A DNA stretch of 62,000 nt, from NCBI GenBank assembly GCA_037447655.1, contig JBBHKE010000323.1:1-62000 (forward strand), in the 5' to 3' direction. Below the pieces are notes generated by a model, which did no database searches, was not told where the DNA came from, and saw only the letters and a list, made by a program, of their open reading frames with translations. This DNA is from Zygnema cylindricum. Lineage: Eukaryota > Streptophyta > Zygnematophyceae > Zygnematales > Zygnemataceae. Shown here in pieces: positions 41,749 to 52,589 of this stretch. The translations under genes were made by a program, and so were the position numbers. Each line of letters starts with the position of its first letter. Position 1 is the first letter of the stretch.

Positions 41749-44149
41749 TCCCTCTCCCTCTCCCTCACCCTTTCCCTAGTTCTCTCCCTCTCCCTCTCCT
41801 TGTCCCTCTCCCTCTCCCTCCCTCTCCCCCTCCCTCTCCCTCTCCCTCTCCCTCTCCCTATCAATCCCTCTCTCCTCTTCCTAATCCTCTCTCTATCCCT
41901 CACCTTTATCCTCTCCCTCTCCCTATTTTTCTCCCTCTCCCTCTCCTTCTCCCTCTCCCTCTCCCTCTCCATCTCCCTCTCCTTATCCCTCTCCCTCTCC
42001 CTCTCCCTCTCCTTTTTCCTCTCCCTCTCACCCTCCCTCTCCCTCTCCCTCTCCCTTTATTAACAGAAAGGGAGAAAGAAGGATAATGGGAGCTATCCTT
42101 TCCCTCTCCTCCCACCTTTCCATTTACTTTTCCTATCCCTCTCCCTCTCCCTCTCCATTTCCCTCTCCCTCTCCATTTCCCTCTCCCTCTCCATTTCCCT
42201 CTCCCTCTCCATCTCCCTCTCCATCTCCCTCTCCCTCTCTCTCTCCCTCTCCCTCTCCCTCTCCCTCTACCTTTTCCTCTCCCTCTCCCTCTCCCTCTTC
42301 CTCTTCCTTTCCCTCACTCTCTCCCTCTCCCTCTCCCTCTCCCTCTCCCTCTCTCTCTCCCTCTACTTCTTCCTCCCTTTTTGGATAATGAAAGGAATAG
42401 AGAAGGATTGTGGTGGCTATCTTTTCCCTCACCTTTCATCATTCTACTTACTTTTCATCTTCCTCTCCCTCTTTCTCTCCTTTTCTCCTCCCTCTCTCCT
42501 TATTACGACCCTTTTCCTCTCCCTCTCCCTTTTCCTCTCCGTCTACCTTTTCCTCTCCCTCTCCCTCTCCCTCTCTCTGTGGAAAAAGAAAGAGAGAAGG
42601 ATAGAGGAAGCTATCTTTTCCCTCTCTTTCCACCTTTCCTTTTACACTTCTTGTCCCTCTCCCTCTCCCTCTCTTTCTTCCTCTCCCTCTCCTCTCCCTA
42701 TTCTCTCCTTACCCCCTCTACTTTCCCTTTCCCTCACCCTCTTCACTAACTCTCCATTTTGCCCTCTCCCACTCCCTCTACCTCTCCTCTCCTCTCTTTC
42801 CTCTCCCTCTCCCCTCCCTTCCCTCTTATTCTCCCTCACGTTCTTCGTCTCCTTATGGAAATAGAAAGGGAGAGTGAAGGATAGTGGCTGCTATGCTTTC
42901 CCTCTCGCTCTCTTTTCTTTTCTTTTACTCTCCCTTTCCCTCACTCTCTCCCTCTCCCTCTCCCCCCCTCTCCCTCTCCCTCTTCCTCTCCCTCTCCTTT
43001 TCCCTCTCCCTCTCCCTCTCCCTCTTCCTCTCCCTCTCCCTCTTCCTCTCACTCTCCCTCTCCCTCTCCCTGTCCCCTTTCCTCTCCCTCTCCCACTTCC
43101 TCTCTCTTCCCCTCTCCCTTTTCCTCTCCCTCTCCCTCTCCCTCTCCCTCTTCACCTCCCTCTCCCTCTCCCTATCCCTCTCCCACTAGAAATAGAAAGG
43201 GATAGTAAAGGATAGTGGGGGATTCCTTTCCCTCTCCTTCCACCTTTCCATTTACACTTGTCCCTCTCCCTCTCCCTCTTCCTCTCCCTTTCCCTCTCCC
43301 TCTCCCTTTCCCTCTCCCTATTCCTCTCCCTCTCCCTCTCCCCCTACCTCTCCCTCTCACTCTCCCTTTCTCTCTCCCTTTTGTAATAAAAAGGGGGAGA
43401 GAAGGATAGTGGGGGCTATCCTTCCACTCTCCTTCACCTTTCCATTTACTCTCCCTCTCCCTCTCCCTCTCTATCTTCCTCTCCCACTCCCTCTTTCTCT
43501 CCCTCTCCCTCTCCCTCTCCCTCTCCCTCTCCCGCTCCTCACTCTCCCTCTTCATCTCCCTCTCCCTCTCCCTCACCCTCTCCATCTCCCTTTTCCACTC
43601 CCTCTCTCTTTCCCTCTCATTCAATTTCTTCCTTTCTTTCTGGAAACAGAAAGGGGGAGAGTAGGATAGTGGGGGCTATCATTTCCCTCTTCTTCCACCT
43701 TTCCATTTACTCTTCCTCTCTCTCTCCCTCTCTCTTTCCTTACCCTCTCCATTTGCCGTCCCTTTTCCACTCCCTTTCCCATTTCCTCTCCCTCTCCCTC
43801 CCCTCTCCCTCACCATCCCTCTCACTCTCCCTCTCCCTCTCCCTCTCCCTCTCCCTCTCCCTCTCACTCTCTCTCTCCCTCCCTCTCTCCCTCTCTCCCT
43901 CTCCCTCTCCCTCTCCCTCTCCCTCTCCCTCTACCTCTATTTTCCCTCTCCCTTTCGTTCTCCCTCTCCCTCTCCCTCTTCCTCCCCCTCCCTTTTCGCT
44001 CCCTCTCCCTCTCCCTCTACCTCTCCCTCTTACTCTCCCTCTCCCTCTCCCTCTCCCTTTGGAAACAGTTAAGGAGAGAGACAGATAGAAGGGGCTATCA
44101 TTTCCTTCTCCTTCCACCTTTCTATTTACTCTTCCTGTCCCTCTTCCTT
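41749..44149 (+). repeat. Satellite array 3: CCCTCT tracts with hairpin modules
   Basis: Eight modules with cores near 42081, 42405, 42599, 42879, 43210, 43404, 43663 and 44083 (spacing about 194-420 bp), same orientation as the other arrays. The first 310 bp is hexamer only. It ends in CTGTCCCTCTTCC next to the D1 LTR. The G-rich strand, (GGGAGA)n, has regularly spaced G3 runs. Confidence 0.9.
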
Positions 44150-45199
44150 GAAATTCTATGGGCTCTATTCCCCCACATAAATCACAAATCTAAAGAAACT
44201 TATCTAAATAGTGTGGACTCCAATTTTATACATGTTGAAAAATGGTATTTTATATTCTATCTCTTATGGTCTATGAGCTGACTTTAGTCATGCTACTTGT
44301 CATATTCACTCAGGATAGGCAAGCAGCCATGGTTGTCTCAAGCAGAGAAGAAGATAGGCTTAAGAAGTAGGAGACATAGCCCTTTGCAAAATTTAGGTGT
44401 AGAGGAAAGGAATTCAACCTGTGAACTCTTCGATAATTGTCTGCGTAGCCGTTGTACTTATCTATTATATCTTGGTACATCAATACATACATTCGGTTTG
44501 ATAATTATCTAAAGTGTGACGCGACGGCATACTTAATTTAACATGTTACATGACGAAGTGAACATAAAATGTACTAGACTGTACGAAATAAAGTATCGCA
44601 TGAAATAAACAAAACAACATCAAATTTAAACCGAGGAAATTAAAAGCTGTTCACGATCGACAGCTCGCAATGGCGCCAAAATTACGGAGAAGACATTTGG
44701 CGGTTTGTAAGCAAATGTCCGCAAATTAATGTGACAATTTATGATAAGATAGCGGATATTACAGAGGGAGCAATTACAGCTCATGAACTAACACGCGTTA
44801 GCCAAGCGGCAATGTCGTACTATGGCCGTACAAGAAGTACAGTGTAACCTCTACCTTCTAGTACCTTACAATCTTTTTATTGGCTAAGGTACACTAGTAG
44901 TAGGTTCAGAGAGAGGGATAAAGACTTAGAAAAAATTAGGATCCGCCTCTCTCCCAGACTGCATCTCTATTTATAGGCCATCTTTGGCCAGCCATAACTT
45001 AATGCTCTGGTGAGCAATTTCAGTGATTCTTTTTGTTACGGGCTTAAGAGAGTCCACGATACACAACGGTGTAGTCAGTGAGAGTTTTTGCAAGCCAGGG
45101 TGGCACTTATTTTTTTCCAAAGTCAAAAGTGCAAATATTATCCTTGAGGCTTCATATATGCAGCACATTCTGTGGACCAATGGAGGTCACAGAATTAGA
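44150..45199 (+). repeat. Group D 5' LTR of D1
   Basis: Runs from the satellite edge to ...TCACAGAATTA. The exact start is uncertain; no clear TG at the edge. It includes CAGCCATGGTTG (~44325), a tRNA-like antisense module with AGGTTGAATTCC (minus strand ~44405-44470), TATTTATA (~44968) and the gag ATG at 45180, 20 bp before the end. Confidence 0.75.
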
Positions 45200-46135
45200 G
45201 GATATAGGCCCACGAATAAGGTTCATATACTAGGAAACCATGATGATGGGTGGATTGTTTGAAAAATGGCTATCGGGCATTGTGATTGGTCGTGTGCGTC
45301 GGCCAATTGCAAAATTCGGAGTTCCACCAAAGTTTGGAGGATCTCGATTCATTAAAGGATGTGGTAGGCAGAGGTGGTACAAGATGATGGAGAAAGCATC
45401 ATCTCAAACACAGTGTAGGAGAAGGGGAAGGAGAAACTCACACAAATGGCTAATAGATCAATTCCAGTAGCAAATGTTAAAAAAACCTAGGCAAATGATA
45501 ACAAAATCTGGGATTTCCTTAACACCGTGGTGACTTATTTTATCCTTAGGCCTCTCACTCAAGCAGTTGCTACACCTCATCTTCATGTGGACAGGGCGGA
45601 TGATTTATGGGAGGCTCTTGTCAACATTTAGAAGAGTGGTACAACTTACCAATAGAAGTTGGCTGATCAAAATGTACAAGCATATGTGTACAAAGGGGGA
45701 AAGATGTTAGATATTTGTAATGATTTGGTCGGGTTATTTATTGAGTTAGAGAGTGCATAGAAAAGGGAGACCGAGAAAAAGAAGGTGAATACTTTGTTGA
45801 TGAAACTCCCACATGAGTATGAAAACATTGTTAACACGGTTCACGATGTGCTAGATCATCAATGGATGTGGAACAATGTTGTGGGGGTGATTTTGGTTCG
45901 GGAAAGCACAATTAAGATTCGGAGAGGAGGAAAGAGTGTTCAAGCATTGGCTGCTGGAACTAACTAGGGGGATAAGTATTTGAAGAAACCTTATGGAAAT
46001 TTTGGTGGAGGAGGAAGAGGAAAGGAATCGGAGTGATCTAGATCGATGCTTCTGAAAGGGCTTTGTCACTTTTGTAAGAAGTGGGACATTCATGGCAGAG
46101 TGTACTAAATTGGCACAGATGAGATTGATGTAGGG
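45180..46135 (+). pseudogene. gag: D1 gag
   Basis: From the LTR-internal ATG: MEVTELEDIGPRIRFIY, stop, then MMMGGLFEKWLSGIVIGRVR, which matches the Gag start of D2 and C2. Later blocks: QAVATPHLHVDRADDLWEALVNI, CNDLVGLFIELESA and the open piece 45785-45967 (LLMKLPHEYENIVNTVHD, IKIRRGGKSVQALAAGT). The knuckle CHFCKK near 46065 is followed by a 1-base loss that shifts GHFMAEC out of frame. Confidence 0.8.
45200..45212 (+). other. Degraded primer-binding site of D1
   Basis: GGATATAGGCCCA aligns with GGTTATGGGCCCA of D2 with three changes, right after the LTR end. Confidence 0.55.
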
Positions 46136-46139
46136 ACAA

Positions 46140-46526
46140 AGAGGAAAATCAGCCACAGGAAAGAAAAAGGCATTTGTGGCAACATAAGTCATGGGAGAGG
46201 ATTCCAATAAAGACGATGGAGAATTTCTCCTCAATAAGGAGCTGGAGGTGAAAGGTGAGCCGACGATTCCAAGGAGGCAAAAGTGTGCTTTTGGTGGAGT
46301 AAAAGAAACTCGTGAAAAATGATGGATTATTGATTCAGAAGCCTTTATGCATATGTGTAGAGAGAACCCATTGTTTACCAAAATGAGAAAAATCCCCATT
46401 GTAGAGATAGAGTAAGGGGATGGGAAAATAGAAACCACTAATTTAGTGGGATCTGTGGATCTGAGAGTCTTAGTTGATGGTAAGACATCCATAGTCACTT
46501 TCCCGGATTTTCTTTTTATTCCATAG
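46140..46526 (+). pseudogene. pol: D1 protease
   Basis: Contains RRQKCAFGGVKE, and the active-site segment WIIDSEAFMHMC near 46322-46357, in which Gly-Ala-Ser of DSGAS is Glu-Ala-Phe, so the enzyme would be inactive. A TAA near 46414 replaces Tyr of IEYGDG, and a TAG near 46525 precedes the open integrase frame. Confidence 0.75.
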
Positions 46527-47282
46527 TTGAACAAGAATCTTATCTCTACATCGGTCTTAGATGATAAGGATTTTGAGACTAGTATTAAGAAAAAAGTCTT
46601 TGTTGCTAGCTATGAGAATGAAGTGTACTTCATAGCTGAAAATGGTAGCCAAGGAATGTTTAGGCTGAATTTGGGTAATGGGAAGACGGGAGTTTACTAT
46701 GCCAGTGTAAGTGACTTAATGATATGGCATAAAAGATTGGGACATGTGCATCTAGATAGATTGATAGAAATGAAGAAAATGGATGTAGTTGAGGGAATGC
46801 ATTTTGGAGATAATGATACCTTGGATGATTGTAGTGGATGTGCTCAAGGCAAGGACCATAGATTGCCTTTCCCAAAAACTACAACATATAAGGGTGATAA
46901 GGTCTTAGATTTGATTCATACTGACATATGGGGACCGATGAAAGTGCCATCAGTTGGAGGGATAAGATTTATACTTAGTATCACCAATGATTGGTGTACA
47001 TACTCTAGAGTATTTTTCTTGGAAAGCAAATCTGAGGCTTCGGCTTATTTTAAAGAGTATAAAGCATGGAGTGAGAAGCTTCATGAGACACCTATAAAGA
47101 GAGTGAGGAGTGATAATGGGGGGGAATACACTTCTAATGAGTTTGATGATTTTTTGAAAGAGGAAGGGGTTCAACACCAAAAGACTCTTCTAAAGAACCC
47201 AGAACAAAACGGTGTAGCCAAGAGACTAAATCGGACATTAAGTGATAGTGCCCGTAATATGTTGTCGGAAAAAAAAAGATAA
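46527..47282 (+). pseudogene. pol: D1 integrase, 251 open codons
   Basis: Starts with the end of protease (NKNLISTSVL, GSQGMFRLNLGN), then the complete HHCC finger (His68, His73, Cys102, Cys105), catalytic Asp133 (HTDIWGPM) and Asp196 (RSDNGGEY). The third acidic residue is Lys232 (NGVAKRLNRTL); spacing D-x62-D-x35-K is otherwise normal. The frame ends at a TAA after SEKKR because of extra A residues. It is the longest open integrase of the B/C/D set. Confidence 0.85.
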
Positions 47283-48075
47283 GAAAATGTTTTTGGGGAG
47301 AAACTATGAATTGTGCTAACAATCTCAAAAATAGAGTCATTACCTCAGCGGTAAATGACAAACACCTTATGAAAGATGGACTGGGAGAAAACCTAATATT
47401 TCACACTTAAAGGTGTACGGAAGTCAAGTGTTTAGTCTAAACAAAGAAAAATCTGATTGGAAGCTAGATGCAACGAGAAAGCCGGGATACTTACTTAGGT
47501 ATGATAAAAATGTAAAGGGATAAAGAGTTTATGATCTTGGAGCAGAAGACATCATTATAGTAAAACACTTGGTAGTCATAGATGAAGGAAAGTGCATAGA
47601 TCCCTTTAAATACACTAAACCAGTTAAAATTAGAATTGAATACGAAAATGAGTTGGATTCAGATTCTTCTAGCCGAACTCCGGTTCAGCCTGACCTTGCA
47701 CAGGAAGAGAAAAAATTGACCGAGAGTGACCCTCTCTTGGAGTCATAGCTTGCGATTAAAACTGAGGAAGAAAACGAGGAAAGACCGGAAATGGATGATG
47801 AACGTCCGGAGATAAACTTCAAGGATAGGGGAGAAGATGAAGTTGTTCAAAGAAACCCGAGATTACCCTCTATTCCAACATCCAAGTTTGAAGGAGGAAG
47901 GAGGAGCAACAAGAGACTTCAAGAGAGACAAGTGAACAACAAGGTAACTAAGCTGTCACATTTGAGCAAACCCAAGACTTACTCGCAAGCAATTAACAGT
48001 CCGGAACGTAGTAGATAGATGACAGCCATTAATGATGAGATGGCTTCCATTATGGAAGCAAACACATGAGAGCTG
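47283..48075 (+). pseudogene. pol: D1 integrase C-terminus and acidic linker
   Basis: Broken pieces of FWGETMNCANNLKNRV, KGYRVYDL-like codons, KHLVVIDEGKCIDPFKYT, then an acidic linker (47640-47830) and the open piece 47791-48018 with VVQRNPRLPSIPTSKFEGG, RRSNKRLQERQVNNKVTKLS and SPERSR. Several stops are scattered through it. Confidence 0.75.
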
Positions 48076-48593
48076 ATGAATTGTCCTCCGGACAGAAAGC
48101 CGATAGGATGCAAGTGGGTATTTAAGTTAAAACTAAATCCGGATAACACTATCGAGCGATACAAGGCCAGATTAGTGGCAAAGGGATTCACACACAAGGA
48201 GGGAATCGATTATGAGGAGACCTTCGCTCCGGTTGTTAGATTTCCCTCCGTCCGGATTATACTCAGTCTAGCGGCAGGAGAAGACATCGAAGTGCACCAA
48301 ATGGACATGAAAACCATTTTTTTACACGAAGAATAAGAAGAAGAGATCTTCATGCGGCAACCGGAAGGATCTGTGGAGAAAGGAGAAGAAAGCTAGGTGT
48401 GCAGATTGATAAAGTCTCTTTATGGACAAAAGCAAGCTCAACACTAATGGAACAAGATGTTCGACAAGTTTTTGACAAGTTTAGGATATATGTGAATCAC
48501 TTCAGATCATTCCATTTATCTATTTGAGGATGAGGAAGGTATAATTTTCATTGCCATCTATGTTGATGATTTGCTTGTTTTGAGTAAATCAAA
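48076..48593 (+). pseudogene. pol: D1 reverse transcriptase, 3'-truncated
   Basis: The open piece 48076-48336 has [37 protein letters not shown] and catalytic Asp in HQMDMKTIFLHEE. After three stops the YVDD box is readable in the sequence AIYVDDLLVLSKS near 48555-48590. It is cut at 48593 by a deletion into the 3' LTR. Confidence 0.8.
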
Positions 48594-49439
48594 GTAGGAG
48601 ACATAGCCTTTTGTAAAATGTAGGCGTAGATGATAGGAAATCAACCAGTGACCTCTCGGATAATTGCCGGCGTAGCCGTTCTCCTTATCTATTAGGTATT
48701 GGCACATCGATACATATATTCGGTTTGATAATTATCTAATGTGTGACGCGGCAGCATACTTCATTTAACATATTACAGGATGAAGTGAATATAAAACATA
48801 CTTGACCGCACGAAATAAAGTATCGCACAAAATAAACGAAACAACATCAAATTTCAATGGACAAAATTATATGTTGTTCGCGATCGACGGCTCACAGATA
48901 AGCCAAAATTACCGAGAAGACATTTGGCGGTTTGTAAGCAAATGTCTGAAAGACAACACGTGGAAATCTAGGATTAGATAGCTGATATTACGAAGGAAGC
49001 AATTACGGCTCAAAAACTGACACGCGTCACAGAGCGGCCATGCCGTACTATGGCAATACAAGAAGTACAACCTTACCTCTACCTTCTTCTACCTTTCTTT
49101 CATTTTATTGGCTATATTTTTATTGGCTAAAGTACACTAGTAGTTGGTTCAGAAAGAGGGATTAAGACTTGGAAATATTTAGGTTTTTGCCTCTCTCCCA
49201 GAGTGAATTTGTATTTATAGGGCATTTGGCCAGCCATAACTTAATGCTTAGGTGAGATATTTCACTAATTTTTTTTTCTGCATACTTAAGGGAGTCAAGG
49301 CTACAGAGGGGTGTAGTCGGTCAGAGTTTTTGCGTGCCAGGGTGGCACTTATTTTTTTCCAAAGTCAAAAGTGCAAATATTATCTTAGAGGCTTCATATA
49401 AGCTGGACATTCTATGGACCAATGAAGGTCACCTAATTA
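48594..49439 (+). repeat. Group D 3' LTR of D1, 5' part deleted
   Basis: Matches 44363-45199 with moderate divergence, from GTAGGAGACATAGCC to GGTCACCTAATTA. The tRNA-like antisense module survives at ~48640-48705. The right neighbour is an unrelated old LTR fragment. Confidence 0.8.
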
Positions 49440-49987
49440 AAATACAAACCCAAATGACTGACACTTGATATTCTAAACCCTAATAGAGCTTCACCCATGT
49501 GAAAGAAGACTTTCTGTTTGCTCAATTCCCCCATAGAATGCAAAGTTAGAACATGAGTATTTAGACACATTCAACCACATTGTATTTCCCTTAAAAATGC
49601 CGTCACCATGGCTAGAAAAATATTTCCCCGACTCCTCTATTGTGTAGCTTAGACTCGTATGGGTCTGCAGTAAAAATAATCACTCAATTTGCTCCCTTGA
49701 AGAGTTAGTTATGGCTGGTCAAAGTTGACCATTTGTACAAAAGCTCTCTCAAAGAGAGGAGGCTATCTACTTTTTTTCCTAAGTCCTAAAACCCCTCTCT
49801 AAACCCTCTAGTACTGAGATACGCACCAATCTTATGACTATACCATATTTAAAGTACACGTGCCGAAGTAATTTTTGTACGGCATTTGTACGGCATAGCC
49901 ATAATGGTGACATCTACAACATCCAGACTTGTTATCATGCACTTCAGAGATTCCGTAATCCCGTAAGATGTTGCCACGTGTCGTTCT
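49440..49987 (-). repeat. Old C-like LTR fragment (C4), part 1
   Basis: Minus-strand similarity to C LTRs is clear from about 49640 (TTTGCTCCCTTGAAGAG, GTCAAAGTTGACCATTTGTAC, CTCTCTCAAAGAGAG, GCCACGTGTC). The first 200 bp is only weakly similar, apart from CACCATGGCT. It is interrupted at 49988 by a solo LTR and continues at 51081-51155. No coding sequence. Confidence 0.6.
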
Positions 49988-51075
49988 TGTTGAGATTTGA
50001 AATCTTTAGTTAGTAAATAGAGTTAACTTAGAATAGTTTCTAAAAAGTGGTATATAAGACTTACCTTTATTAGTGTTACAGTAGGCAAAGTACAATAGAG
50101 TGTATTGTACCTCTGCGGGTTTTACGGAGTGACGTCGACACGAGTCACGCAGCAGACAATTGGAATCGCCATATCAGACGGATGGAATCTGATCCGAATA
50201 TCTCGGAAAATATATGGTACGGCTATTTTTGGAGTCATACAGATATTTTGGAATTATATTGTACGGAATATTTTTATGATCATTAAATAGAAACGTCTGG
50301 ATATTTCGGAAGTGAATTATGATCATTGATTTTGAGAGACGTCGATGGACGCGATTCAGGTGGGACCGCAAGTGACGAGGCGTGATTTACGTGGGACCAC
50401 AAAGTGACGAGGCGTGATTCACGTGGGACCACAAGTGACGAAGCACTCAGGTGCTTCTTACTACACGACCACATTCGGCTGGACTTTAGCGGCTACCGCT
50501 GACTAAGCATTGGGAATGTTTTCTGTACGGTTAGAATGTTTTGTGTACGGTTCAATGTCTGTAAATATTTGAATAACATTAGTTTGTAGTTTAGTGTGAT
50601 AAAAAAGAGTGTTCCATTAATCAGGTTTTTAGAAAATAATAATTAGGGTTTTGAGGTATAGTGACGTACAAGTAGGATGCTTTGTCGTTAGTCAGGATAA
50701 TAACCGTAGTAACGGTTACCCAAATCAGTGTAGATCAGTAGATCGACACTGTGAGTATATAGCTTAGGACTTAGCCAATTTTGTAGCATCCAGTTTTGGG
50801 AATATGATTTACTAAGGGAAGTTTTTGGGAAACTTCCAGACATCATATCTTATAATTTACTATGTCCATTTGGGCTGCAATTTTGGGAATTGTCAGTTTA
50901 CTGTATTTTACATCACTCTGGCAATTTTTAAGCATATTGGCTTTCTGAGTCATATTATGTGTCAGTTCTAAGTTGGCTATTGAGCGGGTACTTTAATAGT
51001 TTTTCTGTTGTTTTTCATGTCTACTTCCACTTCTACTGCTGGTTCTCCGCCTGCAACGGTGGTTGTAGAACAACA
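49988..51075 (+). mobile_element. Solo LTR of group E (E3) with GTTCT target duplication
   Basis: 1088 bp, starts TGTTGAGATTTG, ends GTAGAACAACA, flanked by GTTCT on both sides (49983-49987 and 51076-51080). Removing it restores a continuous C-like LTR. The LTR carries the group E Gag start (ATG at 51018, MSTSTSTAGSPPATVVVEQQ), 58 bp from its end, which then reads into flanking DNA and stops within a few codons. Solo LTRs usually arise by recombination between the two LTRs of one element. Confidence 0.9.
50353..50445. repeat. Three-unit minisatellite in the E3 solo LTR
   Basis: Units begin at 50353, 50384 and 50416 (period 31-32 bp), each close to GATTCACGTGGGACCACAAG then TGACGAGGC. The third unit is incomplete. 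CACGTG/TACGTG and GTGACG motifs recur in each unit. It was not seen in E1 or E2 LTRs. Confidence 0.85.
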
Positions 51076-51080
51076 GTTCT

Positions 51081-51155
51081 GAGTGGCGGCGTCTAAAAAC
51101 TGCCAAAACGTCTTTCCTGCGATGTCTATGCTTACCATGGCTGTCTAATTAGGTC
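51081..51155 (-). repeat. Old C-like LTR fragment (C4), part 2
   Basis: Continuation of 49440-49987 after the solo LTR; matches the CCGCCAAA...GCGATCTC region of C LTRs, then breaks into E2 internal sequence at GTCGG. Confidence 0.6.
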
Positions 51156-51650
51156 GGCTTTCAAGCCGCAGCTCATCTGAAAATAACGCACCAGAATACA
51201 AAACATCATTTTCTTTAGTATCAAGAATATCCATTCGATACATTTTGTTGGCATCTCTAACGCCAGTTACCGCAATCTTGCCATTCTTGCTAACACTGTG
51301 CCGACCATGTTTCAAATTGACCTCAAACCCTTTAGTTTCTACCAAATAAGTTGATTTTTTTTTTCTTGAAATCCGAGACAAAGAAAACATTGTGAAGATT
51401 TCTCTCAACTGCCTTTCCTTCTATATTAACTAGCAAGAATACATCACCTAAAGCACGTGTGTGTACCCTGTACACTCATTCCACAAGCATAGTAGATATT
51501 TTTCTCGGGTGTGGATTTCAAATTTTTGAAAAATTGCCTTGTTCCAGCATTGGTGTGCCGACGCTCCTATATCCATTATCCATCCAATGTCTTTTGCACC
51601 CTCCATTGTTGCCGCCATAGCAAACAAATCTTCGTCCTTCTCGTAAAAGT
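51156..51650 (-). pseudogene. pol: E2 protease and pre-integrase
   Basis: On the minus strand the active-site region reads GWIMDIGASAHQCWNK (near 51590-51545), with Ile in place of Ser of DSGAS. The open piece 51408-51145 gives LVETKGFEVNLKHGRHSVSK, KIAVTGVRDANKMYRMDILD, the protease tail and pre-integrase segment. The integrase finger is not reached. Confidence 0.7.
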
Positions 51651-52589
51651 GTGTCGTAGAATCGTCCTGGTAAGATGAAGATGCCGAGAATAGTGCATTT
51701 CCTCGAGATGTAGATCATGTAAAGCCTTGATTAAACCGGCTTTGTTGCCATCCATGCCTATACAAACCTGTTTCGTTAGCTCTGTTAAGCTAATGATAGA
51801 ACATATATCCATGACCTTATCCTTTACAATAAAAATAGGCATTGAAAGACTGTGTAATTCCTCCGTGATTAAACTGTTTAAACTGATTTTGGTTTTGATT
51901 AAATTGATTTCTCTGTTGATTTAACTTTGCCTTTTTGTCCAAATCTGCATTAAATGCCTCTTCTTTCTTTTCTCCACTAAGAATTTAAGAATGAGTCTCC
52001 TCCTCTAATATCAAATTAATAGCTAACTGTAAAGTCCAACTGGTTTTATCTTTTTGTTTCAGCTTATCAAACGCTGCTTTCATAGTATTAGGAAGACCCC
52101 TCGTAAGTAATGCAGCCAGCTGAAACTGAGGAAAAGATCCACCTACACAAGCATGAGGGTCTATTAGAAATCAAAAATTGTTACCATATTCGGCCATTGT
52201 GCCTCTCGTGTATTTATAGTCCCAAATTTGCTTAGCCAAAAATAATTCTTTTTAGACATTTGCCTTTTCGTTATCATCTTTGAGAGACTTCCAGATATCG
52301 ATCGCCTTTTTCGTTTGTATCCGAGACATAGCCAATTCTTCTAAAATACGAAATTTCATAATAGATCGAGCTTGCGAATTTTTCTTCGACCAAGACGTAT
52401 CCGATTCCGCTAGTGAGCCATCCAAAATATCCAAAAGATTAACATTTTCGAAGTGTGTTTCCATCATATCCGCCCAATAAACATATTTTTCCCCGAGAAG
52501 ATAGGAATTCTTGATGACTGGCCCATAACATGTTGTTCTACGACCATTGGAGCAGGGGAAGCAACAGCAGTAGTAGTAGAAGTGGACAT
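51651..52589 (-). pseudogene. gag: E2 gag, start codon inside the LTR
   Basis: ATG at 52589, 59 bp inside the LTR end: MSTSTTTAVASPAPMVVEQH, continuing through the primer site as VMGQSSRIPIFSG. A small indel near 52495 shifts to the frame giving KYVYWADMMETHFENVNLLD, LAESDTSWSKKNSQARSIMK and KAIDIWKSLKDDNEKAN. The Gag domain then continues with stops to about 52000. It is clearly related to the Gag of element A (KYLYWADLTKSYLKQVKLYD). Confidence 0.8.
52517..52530 (-). other. Primer-binding site of E2
   Basis: Minus strand TGTTATGGGCCAGT follows the LTR end GAACAACA. It matches the initiator tRNA-Met anticodon complement except at its first base and one missing C, and resembles the Drosophila copia site. 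Confidence 0.65.

Larger units (their letters stand above)
44150..49439 (+). mobile_element. Ty1/copia group D element, copy D1 (internally deleted)
   Basis: 5' LTR ~44150-45199, internal 45200-48593, 3' LTR 48594-49439. A deletion removes the end of RT, RNase H and the first ~215 bp of the 3' LTR. The junction shares AAGTAGGAG with the 5' LTR (AAG common to both sides). The integrase ORF is fully open but its catalytic Glu is Lys. Confidence 0.85.

Noticed and set aside
37659-44149. Telomeric or subtelomeric repeat
   Set aside because: The unit is CCCTCT, not CCCTAA, CCCTAAA or another known telomere unit, it is degenerate, and it is flanked on both sides by retrotransposons with embedded LTR fragments.
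20875-44149. CRISPR-like array
   Set aside because: The conserved modules are regularly repeated but the intervening sequence is low-complexity hexamer, not unique spacers, and the genome is eukaryotic.
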